The notes under the pieces are model-generated. The model was not told the DNA's origin. It made no database searches and saw nothing but the letters and a program-made list of their open reading frames with translations. Shown one piece after another: positions 36,265 to 45,908 of a stretch of 64,000 nt of DNA (position 1 is its first letter; each line of letters starts with the position of its first letter). The stretch is taken from the NCBI RefSeq assembly GCF_003063415.1, contig NZ_NESK01000009.1:1-64000 (forward strand), read 5' to 3'. This stretch comes from Limnohabitans sp. 2KL-17 (GTDB lineage Bacteria > Pseudomonadota > Gammaproteobacteria > Burkholderiales > Burkholderiaceae_C). A program made the translations under genes and the position numbers.

Positions 36265-37740
36265 ATGAATTTGAGGCCTTACCCAGCGGAACCTTCGAGC
36301 AAGCCAATTTGGCTGACCACCTTGCTGCCCCTCGCGCTGCTGTTGCTGCCCTGGGTGGCGCCTTGGTCGCCCGCACCACAACCCAACACCGTGCCCCTGC
36401 TGCTCAGCTGGGCCTGCATCGGCTGCCTGCTGGCGCTGGGTCAGCCCGTCAAGCCCATCGACATTGCCCGCGCCTGGGCTTGGGCTGCCTTGATCAGCAG
36501 CGTCATGGGCCTGATTCAGTACTTTGGCGCAGCATCTGCCTTCAGCCCCTGGCTGCATGTGACGGGCCTGGGTGAGGCCAACGCCAATTTGCGGCAGCGC
36601 AACCAACTGGCCACACTCTCGGGCATCGGCGTCTTGTCCGTCCTTTGGTGGCGAGCGAATGGGCTCAAGACACAACATGCGCTGTGGATGCTGGCCTTGC
36701 TCGCCATTGGCAACGCCGCCACGGCTTCGCGCACAGGCTTGTTGCACATGCTGCTGGTCACCTGCCTGGCGGTTTTCTGGTCTTTCCGCAGCCGTTTTGA
36801 AACGCAAAGCCTGTCGCCCCTTCTCGCATTTTGGGCCTTGGCAATTTACCTGCTGGGCAACTGGGCCTTGCCCTGGTTGTTGAACGGGCAGTCCGGGCAA
36901 GACATCTCCGGGGCATGGGTCCGAATGGGCAACAACGATGGCTGCGGTAGCCGTCGCGTGCTCTGGGGCAATGTGATCCAGCTCATCGGTGAAAAGCCCT
37001 GGACAGGATGGGACTGGGACGAGCTCAAATACGCCCACTACATCACGCTGTACGAGGGTACGGATACCCGTTTCTGTGACATCCTGGGAAATGCTCACAA
37101 TCTGCCTTTGCACCTGGCGGTCACCCTGGGAGTTCCCATCACCGCTGGTTTGGGCGTGGCTTTGCTGGCCGTGCTGGTCCGAGCCCGCCCGTGGCTGAGC
37201 CGCTTGCCCGATCAGCAGTTGGCTTGGTCGGTTCTGGCCGTGATCGGCCTGCACAGCCTGCTTGAATTTCCGCTTTGGTACGGACCTTTCCAAATGGCTG
37301 TGCTGTTGTGTGGCGTGCTGTTCATGTCCCCGGCATCGGGCGACAACACTGGGACCTCTTTGCCCGTGAGATTGGCAGGTGGGCTGGTCTTGGCAACCGT
37401 CTGCATGGTGGGCGCTGACTATGCACGCGCAAGGCAGATCTACCTGCCTGCACAACACCGTTGGTCGCTCTGGGGTGCAGACCCTCTAGGCGCAGCGCGC
37501 AGCAGTTGGTTTTTTAAGCGATCGGGCACCTTTGCCGAACTGACGATGACACCAGTCACCCCACAAAATGCATCATGGGTCTTGACCACAAGCCTGGACA
37601 TGCTGCATTACTCGCCAGAGCCCATGGTGGTGCGCCAACTGATCAAAAGCGCAAGCATTCTGGGGCGACAGGATCTGGTGCGGCTGCACCTGGCCAGATG
37701 GTCCGCCGCATTCCCGTCCGAGCCAATGCCCACACCATGA
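36265..37740 (+). CDS. O-antigen-ligase-like pilin O-oligosaccharyltransferase (PglL/Wzy_C family)
   Basis: A 491-residue polytopic inner-membrane protein with about ten to twelve hydrophobic segments. A large periplasmic loop carries GNNDGCGSRRVLWGN, and the conserved AHNLPLHLAVTLG and HSLLEFPLWYGPF motifs are those of the Wzy_C/PglL O-oligosaccharyltransferases that move a lipid-linked glycan onto pilin. Being directly after pilA, as in pilO/tfpO of Pseudomonas, it is likely the pilin glycosyltransferase. The start at 36265 lies after the pilA terminator; an in-frame ATG upstream would overlap that stem. Confidence 0.8.
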   Translation: MNLRPYPAEPSSKPIWLTTLLPLALLLLPWVAPWSPAPQPNTVPLLLSWACIGCLLALGQPVKPIDIARAWAWAALISSVMGLIQYFGAASAFSPWLHVTGLGEANANLRQRNQLATLSGIGVLSVLWWRANGLKTQHALWMLALLAIGNAATASRTGLLHMLLVTCLAVFWSFRSRFETQSLSPLLAFWALAIYLLGNWALPWLLNGQSGQDISGAWVRMGNNDGCGSRRVLWGNVIQLIGEKPWTGWDWDELKYAHYITLYEGTDTRFCDILGNAHNLPLHLAVTLGVPITAGLGVALLAVLVRARPWLSRLPDQQLAWSVLAVIGLHSLLEFPLWYGPFQMAVLLCGVLFMSPASGDNTGTSLPVRLAGGLVLATVCMVGADYARARQIYLPAQHRWSLWGADPLGAARSSWFFKRSGTFAELTMTPVTPQNASWVLTTSLDMLHYSPEPMVVRQLIKSASILGRQDLVRLHLARWSAAFPSEPMPTP

Positions 37741-37905
37741 AATGGGTCCCCACAGAAAGAGTCATCACTGTTTTGCAATGACAACGTGAATGTCCATTGT
37801 TGTTTGCCAAGCCTTTGACATGGGACGGGTTTGATTCCAGGGTGCTGCAGGCCCGAAGAAAAACAGGCAAGTCATTGGTTTGCACTCGCGCGGATTACTC
37901 CGCGT

Positions 37906-38265
37906 TCATTGTCTGTAGGGTCTCATCGTGTCCGGGTTGAGACCTCGTGGATTGTCCATAGACAAACCGCCGCCTGGGCCCATTGACTTGCCACCGCCAG
38001 GTCCCATTGATTGACCACCGCCTGGGCCCATTAATTGGCCACCACCAGGGCCCATTGACATGCCGCCGCCAGGCCCCATGGATTGGCCGCCGCCTGGGCC
38101 CATTGATTGGCCACCACCAGGGCCCATTGACATGCCGCCGCCTGGGCCCATTGATTCGCAGCCACCCGGGCCCATTGATCCCCTGATGCAATCTCGCCAA
38201 GCTTGGGCATGGGCCGAAGAGGCCACCAAAAGAACAGCGGTAAAAATAATTTGCCTTGTTTTCAT
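37906..38265 (-). CDS. Secreted repeat protein with nine MGPGGGxS octads
   Basis: A 119-residue protein with a clean signal peptide (MKTRQIIFTAVLLVASSAHA), a short WRDCIRG segment and nine tandem copies of MGPGGGxS from residue 31 to 102, ending DNPRGLNPDTMRPYRQ. The x position varies among E, M, Q and K, and the first copy has C for the last G. Repeats are 24 bases each. It looks exported and flexible, perhaps a surface or matrix peptide. I recognise related GPGGGLS proteins in other proteobacteria but no known function. GGGACT before the ATG is the probable ribosome site. Confidence 0.8.
   Translation of the reverse strand: MKTRQIIFTAVLLVASSAHAQAWRDCIRGSMGPGGCESMGPGGGMSMGPGGGQSMGPGGGQSMGPGGGMSMGPGGGQLMGPGGGQSMGPGGGKSMGPGGGLSMDNPRGLNPDTMRPYRQ
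37960..38175 (-). repeat. Nine tandem 24-base repeats inside the MGPGGGxS gene
   Basis: Exactly nine 24-base units (216 bases) encode the octads. Copies differ mainly at the variable codon and at third positions, so they are subject to expansion or contraction by slippage or recombination. They have no spacers and are not CRISPR. Confidence 0.9.
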
Positions 38266-38286
38266 GGGGAGTCCCTATTTTTTAGA

Positions 38287-38303
38287 ACAACTTCTGAAGT
38301 TGT
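38287..38303. promoter_or_regulatory. Palindrome ACAACTTC-T-GAAGTTGT upstream of the repeat protein
   Basis: A perfect 17-base palindrome sits 22 bases before the start codon of the MGPGGGxS gene, in its probable promoter or leader. It could be an operator or a leader hairpin. No other copy was noticed in the window. Confidence 0.4.
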
Positions 38304-38501
38304 CACCAGATAAAGTCATCAAACAGTCATTTTATTGACCTGTCCAGACTTATCCCGGTTCGACTTCTTTCAACATTCCGGGCTCTGGGGTTTAGGATGG
38401 CCTGACTATTTATCCCCTTTTAAATGCCAAATACAACCGAAATACGGTGTCTGAAGTGTTGGCACGGCCAACCTGTTTGATCGATGGCGCAAGGCCTGCG
38501 G
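38304..38501. other. Intergenic region between the repeat-protein gene and moaC
   Basis: About 200 bases between two leftward genes. It contains the promoter side of the MGPGGGxS gene and the tail after moaC. No gene, strong terminator or known RNA is recognised. Confidence 0.5.
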
Positions 38502-38993
38502 TTATTTTTCAGCCACCCAGCGGCCACTTTTGCCCCCATGCTTTTCCAGCAAGGTCACGCCGTTGATGGTCATGCCCCGGTCCACGGCTTTGCACATGTC
38601 GTAAATGGTCAGCAAGGCCACTTGCACGGCGGTCAGGGCTTCCATTTCGACACCCGTCTGGCCGATGGTTTCGGCAGTGGCCGTGCAGGCAACGGCATTG
38701 TCTGCGGTCAACACTTCAAAATCGACTGCCACTCGGGTCAACCCGATCGGGTGGCACAGCGGGATCAGGTCCGAGGTTTTTTTGGCCCCTTGAATGCCGG
38801 CGATACGGGCAATGCCCAGCACATCGCCTTTCTTGGCGGTGCCCGATTGGATCAATGCCAGTGTGGCGGGCAACATCTCGATGCGCCCGGTCGCTACCGC
38901 GATACGGCGTGTGCTGGTTTTACCCCCCACATCCACCATATGGGCCTGGCCTTGGGCATCGAAATGGGTCAAGACATCGGTAGACTGGGTCAT
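38502..38993 (-). CDS. moaC: Cyclic pyranopterin monophosphate synthase
   Basis: A 163-residue enzyme of molybdenum-cofactor synthesis that converts the MoaA product to cyclic pyranopterin monophosphate. [17 protein letters not shown] near residue 18, [11 protein letters not shown] and [20 protein letters not shown] are family signatures. The start at 38993 gives the usual MoaC N-terminus. Molybdenum cofactor is needed by the hydroxylase encoded at 47914-50588. It is divergent from the M48 protease gene. Confidence 0.96.
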   Translation of the reverse strand: MTQSTDVLTHFDAQGQAHMVDVGGKTSTRRIAVATGRIEMLPATLALIQSGTAKKGDVLGIARIAGIQGAKKTSDLIPLCHPIGLTRVAVDFEVLTADNAVACTATAETIGQTGVEMEALTAVQVALLTIYDMCKAVDRGMTINGVTLLEKHGGKSGRWVAEK

Positions 38994-39033
38994 GGCTGTG
39001 ATGGTTAAAACCATTTACAAAAGGTTGTCAAGA

Positions 39034-40611
39034 ATGGCGCATCATACGGCCATCAACAGGTCATGCACCAGGACATTCATCGCCTTGAAAAACATTTTCC
39101 GCCCCTCCAAACTGATGCTGGTTTTACTGCTGGCCACCTCTGCCCTTCAGTCAGGCTGGAGCCAATCCAATGCATTGCCGTCCCTGGGCAACAGCGAAGG
39201 CATTTCTCTTGGCGCCGAACGCAAATTGGGCGACCGCATCGCGCGCGAACTGTACCGCGACCCAGACTATCTGGAAGACCCGATTCTGGATGAATACATC
39301 CAGCGCCTTTGGGCACCCCTGGTCAAGGCGGCTGCGGCTCGCGGAGAGTTGTCGCCTGACTTGCAAGTGCGTTTTGCCTGGCGCATTTTGCTGGGGCGAG
39401 ACCGGTCCGTGAATGCCTTTGCACTGCCGGGTGGCTATCTGGGCGTGCACTTGGGCTTGATCGCCGTGGTCAGCTCGAACGACGAACTGGCCTCGGTGCT
39501 GGCGCACGAGTTGAGCCATGTCACGCAGCGGCACATTGCACGCTCGATGGACGAGCAGTCCAAGATGACCCCTTGGGTCATTGGCTCGATGATTTTGGGG
39601 GCCTTGGCAGCCAGCAAAAACCCACAAGCCGCACAAGGCCTGATCGTGGGAGGGCAGGCGGCCGCCATCCAGTCACAGCTGAGCTATTCACGCGACATGG
39701 AGCGTGAGGCCGACAGGGTGGGCTATGGGGTGCTGAAGGATGCGGGTTATGACCCGCAAGGTTTTGTGGGCATGTTTGGCAAACTGCAATTGGCCGCGGG
39801 TGCGAATGACAACGGTGCCTACCCCTACCTGCGCAGCCACCCCTTGACCACCGAGCGCATCGCTGACATGCAGGCGCGCTTGCAACTGAACGGTGCCCAT
39901 TCACGCCCCTCTGCGGACACCGAGCAGGCCATGCTGGCCGCGCGTGCCCGGGTGATGTCGCAGAGCAGTGTAGAAGCCTTGAAGGCCTGGACCCAGGATA
40001 ACAACAGCACCTCGGCACAGGCAACGCCTGTACAAAAAGCAGGCGCCTTGTATGCCGCCACCTTGGCCCACCTGCAACTCAGGGACTTCGCCGCCGCCGA
40101 GCGCAGCCTGCAAAACCTGTCTCAATGGACAGCGAATACGCCCGCAACAAGGCGTCTTGTGACTTTGCTTCAAGCAGAAGTGGCGGCCCGACAAGCACGC
40201 TTTGATGTCGCCCTGAGCATGCTGGAGACCTTGGGCAGCAAGCCGCTACAGCGCCCTGAAATGATGGCGACAGCACAAGCTTTGTTGCGTCTGCCTTCGC
40301 ATCCGGCGCGCACAGCCATCACGCAACAATTGCGCGAACAAGTCACGCAAGCGCCCTACGATGCGCAAGCCTGGACCACGCTGGCCAGTATGCTGGCTTT
40401 GCAGGGCCAGACGCTGCCATCACTGCGCGCCGAAGGCGAGGCCCAAATGGCCCGCATGGACTGGACCGGTGCGGTGGACCGCTTCAGGGCAGCCCAGGAC
40501 TGGGCCAGAAACAACCGCCTTCAAGCTGGCGACCACATTGAAGCAACGATTGTGGACACCCGGCTGCGCCAGGTACAAGCCCAAATTCGGGAAATGCAAA
40601 CCGAGCGATGA
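39034..40611 (+). CDS. M48-family metalloprotease with TPR-like C-terminus (BepA-like)
   Basis: About 525 residues. A signal-like hydrophobic segment (LMLVLLLATSALQSGWS) is followed by an M48 protease domain with zinc motif HELSH (158-162) and the downstream glutamate in DMEREADRVGY. The C-terminal half is alpha-helical and Ala/Gln-rich, consistent with TPR repeats, as in BepA/YfgC, which helps assemble or degrade outer-membrane LptD. Start choice is uncertain: ATG 39034, or TTG 39085, which would give a more usual signal peptide. Periplasmic location is expected. Confidence 0.85.
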   Translation: MAHHTAINRSCTRTFIALKNIFRPSKLMLVLLLATSALQSGWSQSNALPSLGNSEGISLGAERKLGDRIARELYRDPDYLEDPILDEYIQRLWAPLVKAAAARGELSPDLQVRFAWRILLGRDRSVNAFALPGGYLGVHLGLIAVVSSNDELASVLAHELSHVTQRHIARSMDEQSKMTPWVIGSMILGALAASKNPQAAQGLIVGGQAAAIQSQLSYSRDMEREADRVGYGVLKDAGYDPQGFVGMFGKLQLAAGANDNGAYPYLRSHPLTTERIADMQARLQLNGAHSRPSADTEQAMLAARARVMSQSSVEALKAWTQDNNSTSAQATPVQKAGALYAATLAHLQLRDFAAAERSLQNLSQWTANTPATRRLVTLLQAEVAARQARFDVALSMLETLGSKPLQRPEMMATAQALLRLPSHPARTAITQQLREQVTQAPYDAQAWTTLASMLALQGQTLPSLRAEGEAQMARMDWTGAVDRFRAAQDWARNNRLQAGDHIEATIVDTRLRQVQAQIREMQTER

Positions 40612-40747
40612 GTTTCAGGGTTGGGCTTCAGACTTTCTTGTGCTCAGCCAGCCAGCCGCCAGAACAGCAACGATGGCCACGGCATAGCTTACCCAGCGCC
40701 AATAGTCCTGCGAAGGCGCTATGATCGCATTCCTTTACTCTCGCACC

Positions 40748-41215
40748 ATGGCCGGAATTCACATCACCGACATTGAAGCCGCCATCAACCACTGGCGCAC
40801 CAAGAACGGATCCCCAGACGGGGTCACGCTTCCGCGCGAGCTGCGTGCATTGGGCGAGGTTTATGCGCTCATGGTCTATTACAAACACGACCTGGCCGAC
40901 GAATTCACACTGCCTGTCGCGGCAGCAGAGGCTTGGCAAGACTGGTACGCCAGCACACCAGACACACCCTGCATTGCGATTTGCTCCACCAGCCAGGGCG
41001 ATGAAACCTGCAAGGGCTGTGGCCGGAGTTTTGAAGAAGTGCAACTGTGGACAGAAATGACCCCGGGTGAAAAACGTGCCGTCTGGCAGCGCATCACGGT
41101 CGATGGCACCTCATGGCGCTTCAACAAATACGCCGAGCGCGCGGCCGAGGATCGACACTGGGCCAAAACTGCTGCCCAAGCACAGGCTTCACTAGACTTG
41201 AAGCCCGCCGTTTGA
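40748..41215 (+). CDS. DUF3717-DUF1289 fusion protein
   Basis: A 155-residue protein of two small domains. Residues 1-55 (ITDIEAAINHWR ... LPRELRALGEVYALMVY) match DUF3717, a betaproteobacterial family. Residues 75-120 (PCIAICSTSQGDETCKGCGR) match DUF1289, with its four-cysteine cluster that probably binds iron-sulfur or zinc. The functions of both are unknown. The ATG at 40748 is the natural start of DUF3717. Confidence 0.75.
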   Translation: MAGIHITDIEAAINHWRTKNGSPDGVTLPRELRALGEVYALMVYYKHDLADEFTLPVAAAEAWQDWYASTPDTPCIAICSTSQGDETCKGCGRSFEEVQLWTEMTPGEKRAVWQRITVDGTSWRFNKYAERAAEDRHWAKTAAQAQASLDLKPAV

Positions 41216-41274
41216 AGATGTTTACGGGTGTGGACTTCATGCCACCCGGATTACCCACCGATTTGAGGGCGCGT

Positions 41275-41835
41275 TCACTTCCAGCGGATCAATTCAATGT
41301 GCACGCTGCCTTTGTCGCTGCTGAAGGTCACACTGCCTTCCTGCACGGTGGCTTGCAATTGCATGCTGCGTTCGGCCAACTTGGCCAGCTCTTGTGAGCG
41401 CTCGGTAGGCACCCGCCAGACCTGCAATTTGTCGAGGCGTGTGAGCTTGGTCTCAATGCCCTTCCACCAGACTTCGGCCGCATGGTTGAAGCAATACAAA
41501 AGCACTTCGTCAGCTTTCTGGCAAGCTTTCATGATTGGCTTGTCTTCGGGCTGACCGACTTCGATCCACATGCGCGTGCGCCCGGTGAAGTCGCGCAAGC
41601 TGACATCCGGATCGTCGGGGTCGGACAGGCCTGACCCAAAAGCCAGCTTGCCGTCGCCATTGCACACGGCCTGCAATTTGTAAGCGTTGATGGCCAGCGC
41701 CAGCAAGCGGATCATCATGCGTTCATCGGTCTCGCTGGGGTGCCGGGCCAACGTGAGTTGGTGGTCTTCGTAATGACTGTGATCGATGTCAGCGATCGAC
41801 AAATTGGTTTTGTAGATGGTGGATTTGAGGGCCAT
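41275..41835 (-). CDS. yaeQ: YaeQ family protein
   Basis: A 186-residue cytoplasmic protein that matches YaeQ along its full length (start ALKSTIYKTNLSIADIDHSHY, then RPTE-like HPSETDERMMIRLLALA). The YaeQ fold resembles PD-(D/E)XK nucleases, but its cellular function is not settled. It follows purB by nine bases in the same orientation and is probably co-transcribed. Confidence 0.9.
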   Translation of the reverse strand: MALKSTIYKTNLSIADIDHSHYEDHQLTLARHPSETDERMMIRLLALAINAYKLQAVCNGDGKLAFGSGLSDPDDPDVSLRDFTGRTRMWIEVGQPEDKPIMKACQKADEVLLYCFNHAAEVWWKGIETKLTRLDKLQVWRVPTERSQELAKLAERSMQLQATVQEGSVTFSSDKGSVHIELIRWK

Positions 41836-41844
41836 GTGATCCCT

Positions 41845-43302
<1,458 letters not shown>

Positions 43303-43364
43303 TCAGCGTGCAAGAACCCGGACACTCTAGAATCAACAGCCATTCTGCTCAGACACGGTTCAAC

Positions 43365-43979
43365 ATGAAACTCATCGGCTCCATCACCAGTCCTTATGTT
43401 CGCAAAGTGCGCATCGTCATGGCCGAGAAAAAACTCGACTACCAATTTGTAAGCGAGGACGTCTGGTCAGCCGACACACGCATTCACGAATCCAACCCTT
43501 TGGGCAAAGTGCCCTGCCTGATCATGGAAGGCCACGAGGCCGTCTTCGATTCACGGGTGATCGTGGAATATCTGGACACCTTGTCACCAGTCGGCAAGCT
43601 CATCCCCACAGGAGGGCGCGAACGCGCAGAAGTCAAAACATGGGAAGCTCTGGCCGATGGCCTGCTGGACGCAGCGATACTTGCACGCATGGAGTCAGGG
43701 TGGGCCGGGCGCGACGACAGCCAGCGCAGCCAGGCCTGGATCGATCGACAACTGGACAAAATACAGCATGCGCTGCGGGCCATGAGCAACGGGCTGGGTG
43801 ACAAGGCATTTTGTTCAGGCATCCACCTGAGTCTTTCCGATATTGCTGTCTGCTGCGCTGTCGGTTATCTGGATTTCCGTTTTCCCCAAATCGACTGGCG
43901 CACGCCTTACCCGAATCTGCACAAGCTGTACGACAAGCTGGCGCAACGGCAGAGCTTCATCGACAGTTTGCCCACCTGA
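43365..43979 (+). CDS. Glutathione S-transferase family protein
   Basis: A 204-residue GST. The N-terminal domain has SPYVRKVRIVMAEKKLDY and NPLGKVPCLI, then the glutathione-contacting FDSRVIVEYLD. The helical domain ends FPQIDWRTPYPNLHKLYDKL. The family resembles YibF-type GSTs. The ATG at 43365 begins the canonical fold; the longer upstream frame is not supported. The substrate is unknown. Confidence 0.88.
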   Translation: MKLIGSITSPYVRKVRIVMAEKKLDYQFVSEDVWSADTRIHESNPLGKVPCLIMEGHEAVFDSRVIVEYLDTLSPVGKLIPTGGRERAEVKTWEALADGLLDAAILARMESGWAGRDDSQRSQAWIDRQLDKIQHALRAMSNGLGDKAFCSGIHLSLSDIAVCCAVGYLDFRFPQIDWRTPYPNLHKLYDKLAQRQSFIDSLPT

Positions 43980-44048
43980 TCCATCGCCTGCAAAACATGC
44001 ACGCCAAGCGTGCCATGCCAACCCGGAACGCACACACGCTCACCTGAA

Positions 44049-44735
44049 TCAATGGTTCAACAAGTTCCTGCGGACATGCCGCAAGTGATCGGTAGCCAGC
44101 TCTTTGGCCTGCAAGGGATCACGGGCCTGAATGGCCGCCAGCAGTGCTCGGTGTTGCGCCTGGTAAGCGAGCCGCCTTTCGGGGGTGAGGCTGCGTTTTT
44201 TCAGCATGCCCCATTCGCCCTGGGCACGGGCCTGGTTCATCAGCTTGAACAAGCTGGCCACAAAGCTGTTGTGCGCAGCGCTTGCAATGGCTTCGTGAAA
44301 CAAGCCATCCCACACCTCAAACTCCTCCACGCTGGTCGCTGCTTCGGCGTGGTCGCAACAGCGCGCCATTTGCGCAAAGTCGGCCGGTGTGGCGTGCCCT
44401 ATCACCATCTCAATGATGGCGGGCTCGAGGGCCATTCGGGCCTCCATCAGTTCAGCAGGGCTGGTTTGCCAAGCAAGGCCTGAGGCGGCCGCAGGCTTGG
44501 CTGGGTGAGGTCCGGTGAACGCCTTTGCCTTTTCAGTGGCATAGGTGCCGCTGCCAACCGTCTGTTCAATCAAGCCCTGGGCTTTCATGTCCGCGAGCAC
44601 TTTGCGCACCGTGCTGCGGCTGATCTGGTACTTCAGGCCAAATTCGCGCTCTGTGGGCAAGCGTTCCCCGATTTGCCATTGGCCACTGTGCAGCTCAGCG
44701 AGCAAGCTGGCACGGAAAAGATAGGAAGAGTCCAC
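44049..44735 (-). CDS. GntR-family (FadR/FCD) transcriptional regulator
   Basis: A 228-residue regulator starting at GTG. The N-terminal winged helix shows GERLPTEREFGLKYQISRST and VRKVLADMKAQGLIEQTVGSGTYA. The C-terminal helical FCD ligand domain includes ARMALEPAIIEMVIGHA and the metal/ligand histidine in LFHEAI. It is divergent from the fumarylacetoacetase-family operon with 244 bases between and probably represses it until the substrate or a pathway acid is present. Confidence 0.9.
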   Translation of the reverse strand: MDSSYLFRASLLAELHSGQWQIGERLPTEREFGLKYQISRSTVRKVLADMKAQGLIEQTVGSGTYATEKAKAFTGPHPAKPAAASGLAWQTSPAELMEARMALEPAIIEMVIGHATPADFAQMARCCDHAEAATSVEEFEVWDGLFHEAIASAAHNSFVASLFKLMNQARAQGEWGMLKKRSLTPERRLAYQAQHRALLAAIQARDPLQAKELATDHLRHVRRNLLNH

Positions 44736-44780
44736 GGGGGTATCGGCTTTGACAAAACCAAATCATACCAATGATCCGCC

Positions 44781-44921
44781 TCGAATTGAAATAGGCAGAG
44801 GACCTGATGATTGCCGATGAATGCTTTGAAAAATGACCCGCTCAGGGGGTAAACCGAAAAAGCGGCGTGTCCTGTATGCGTCTTGACCACCCGGTAATTT
44901 TCCGTATTATGGTTCGAATTG
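44781..44921. promoter_or_regulatory. Promoter of the FAH-Bug-hydroxylase operon with repeated TCGAATTG sites
   Basis: TTGACC (44883-44888) and TATTAT (44905-44910), spaced by 16 bases, form a good sigma-70 promoter facing the hydrolase gene. TCGAATTG occurs at 44781-44788, near the GntR gene, and at 44914-44921, just after the -10. The paired sites are candidates for the GntR operator. Confidence 0.45.
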
Positions 44922-44979
44922 GTTGAAAACACCGGGTCAATGGGCGCGGGGTTTGCCACACCCCCCCAAGGAGAACACT

Positions 44980-45852
44980 TTGCGCATTGCGACTTTTATC
45001 CACCACGGAAAACGCCATGTGGGCCAGGTTTCTGCCGATGGCCTGCAAGTCACCGCTTTTGCCCTGTCGGATGCCCAAGCCGCGAGCGGGGCCCAAGCCC
45101 TGATCGAGGCCATGGTGTCGGGCCATGCCTTGCCGGCTTTTTCAGGACCGCCGCTGGACATCGCCTCGGTGAAGCTTGAAGCGCCACTGCCTTTGCCGCG
45201 CCGCAATGTTTGGTGTGTGGGGCGCAATTACCATGCGCACGCCAAAGAACTGCAAGCATCGGTCTTCAAAGACAGCAACACCGACGCTCAGGCATGGCCC
45301 ATCGTCTTCACCAAGGTGCCCGAATGCGTGATTGGCCCTAGCGATGATGTGCAACTGCCTGGTCCGGACGTATCCGAACAGATCGACTACGAGGCCGAGT
45401 TGGCAGTGATCATTGGACTTGGCGGCAAAAACATCAGCCAGGCCGATGCAATGAAGCACGTCTTTGGCTACACGGTGGTCAACGATGTGACGGCCCGCGA
45501 TGTCCAAATGCGTCACCAGCAATGGGACATGGGCAAGTCATTCGACACCTTTTGCCCCATGGGTCCATGGATCGTGACCGCAGATGAAATCGATGGACGC
45601 AAGACCCGAGTGCGGTGCTGGGTCAATGGCGAGTTGCGCCAGGATGGTCCCACCGAGAACATGATTTTTGACATCCCCACCCTGATCGAGACCATCTCGC
45701 GAGGGATCACGCTCTACCCTGGCGACATCATCGCCACGGGCACCCCTGCTGGAGTGGGCATGGGCCTGAAGCCCCCGCGCTACATCAACAAAGGCGATGT
45801 GATCCGCGTTGAAATTGAGGGTGTCGGTAGCATCGAAAACCGTTTCGTTTGA
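44980..45852 (+). CDS. Fumarylacetoacetate hydrolase family protein
   Basis: A 290-residue FAH-fold hydrolase or decarboxylase. The C-terminal domain has the metal ligands in DYEAELAVIIG, FGYTVVNDVTARDVQ and the GTPAGVGMGLKPP loop. Members cleave C-C bonds of acylpyruvates or decarboxylate oxalo-dienoates in aromatic degradation. The TTG start is set by AAGGAG six bases upstream; an earlier TTG lacks such a site. It heads an operon with two Bug receptors and a molybdenum hydroxylase, so it probably acts late in ring degradation. Confidence 0.87.
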   Translation: MRIATFIHHGKRHVGQVSADGLQVTAFALSDAQAASGAQALIEAMVSGHALPAFSGPPLDIASVKLEAPLPLPRRNVWCVGRNYHAHAKELQASVFKDSNTDAQAWPIVFTKVPECVIGPSDDVQLPGPDVSEQIDYEAELAVIIGLGGKNISQADAMKHVFGYTVVNDVTARDVQMRHQQWDMGKSFDTFCPMGPWIVTADEIDGRKTRVRCWVNGELRQDGPTENMIFDIPTLIETISRGITLYPGDIIATGTPAGVGMGLKPPRYINKGDVIRVEIEGVGSIENRFV

Positions 45853-45908
45853 CTGCAGGATAGCCGTCAGGGCACAAGCGCCGGCTTGCAAAAACAAAGG
45901 AATAAATC

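Noticed and set aside
37960-38175. CRISPR-like array of short repeats
   Set aside because: The 24-base units are contiguous without spacers and encode the octads of a secreted protein.
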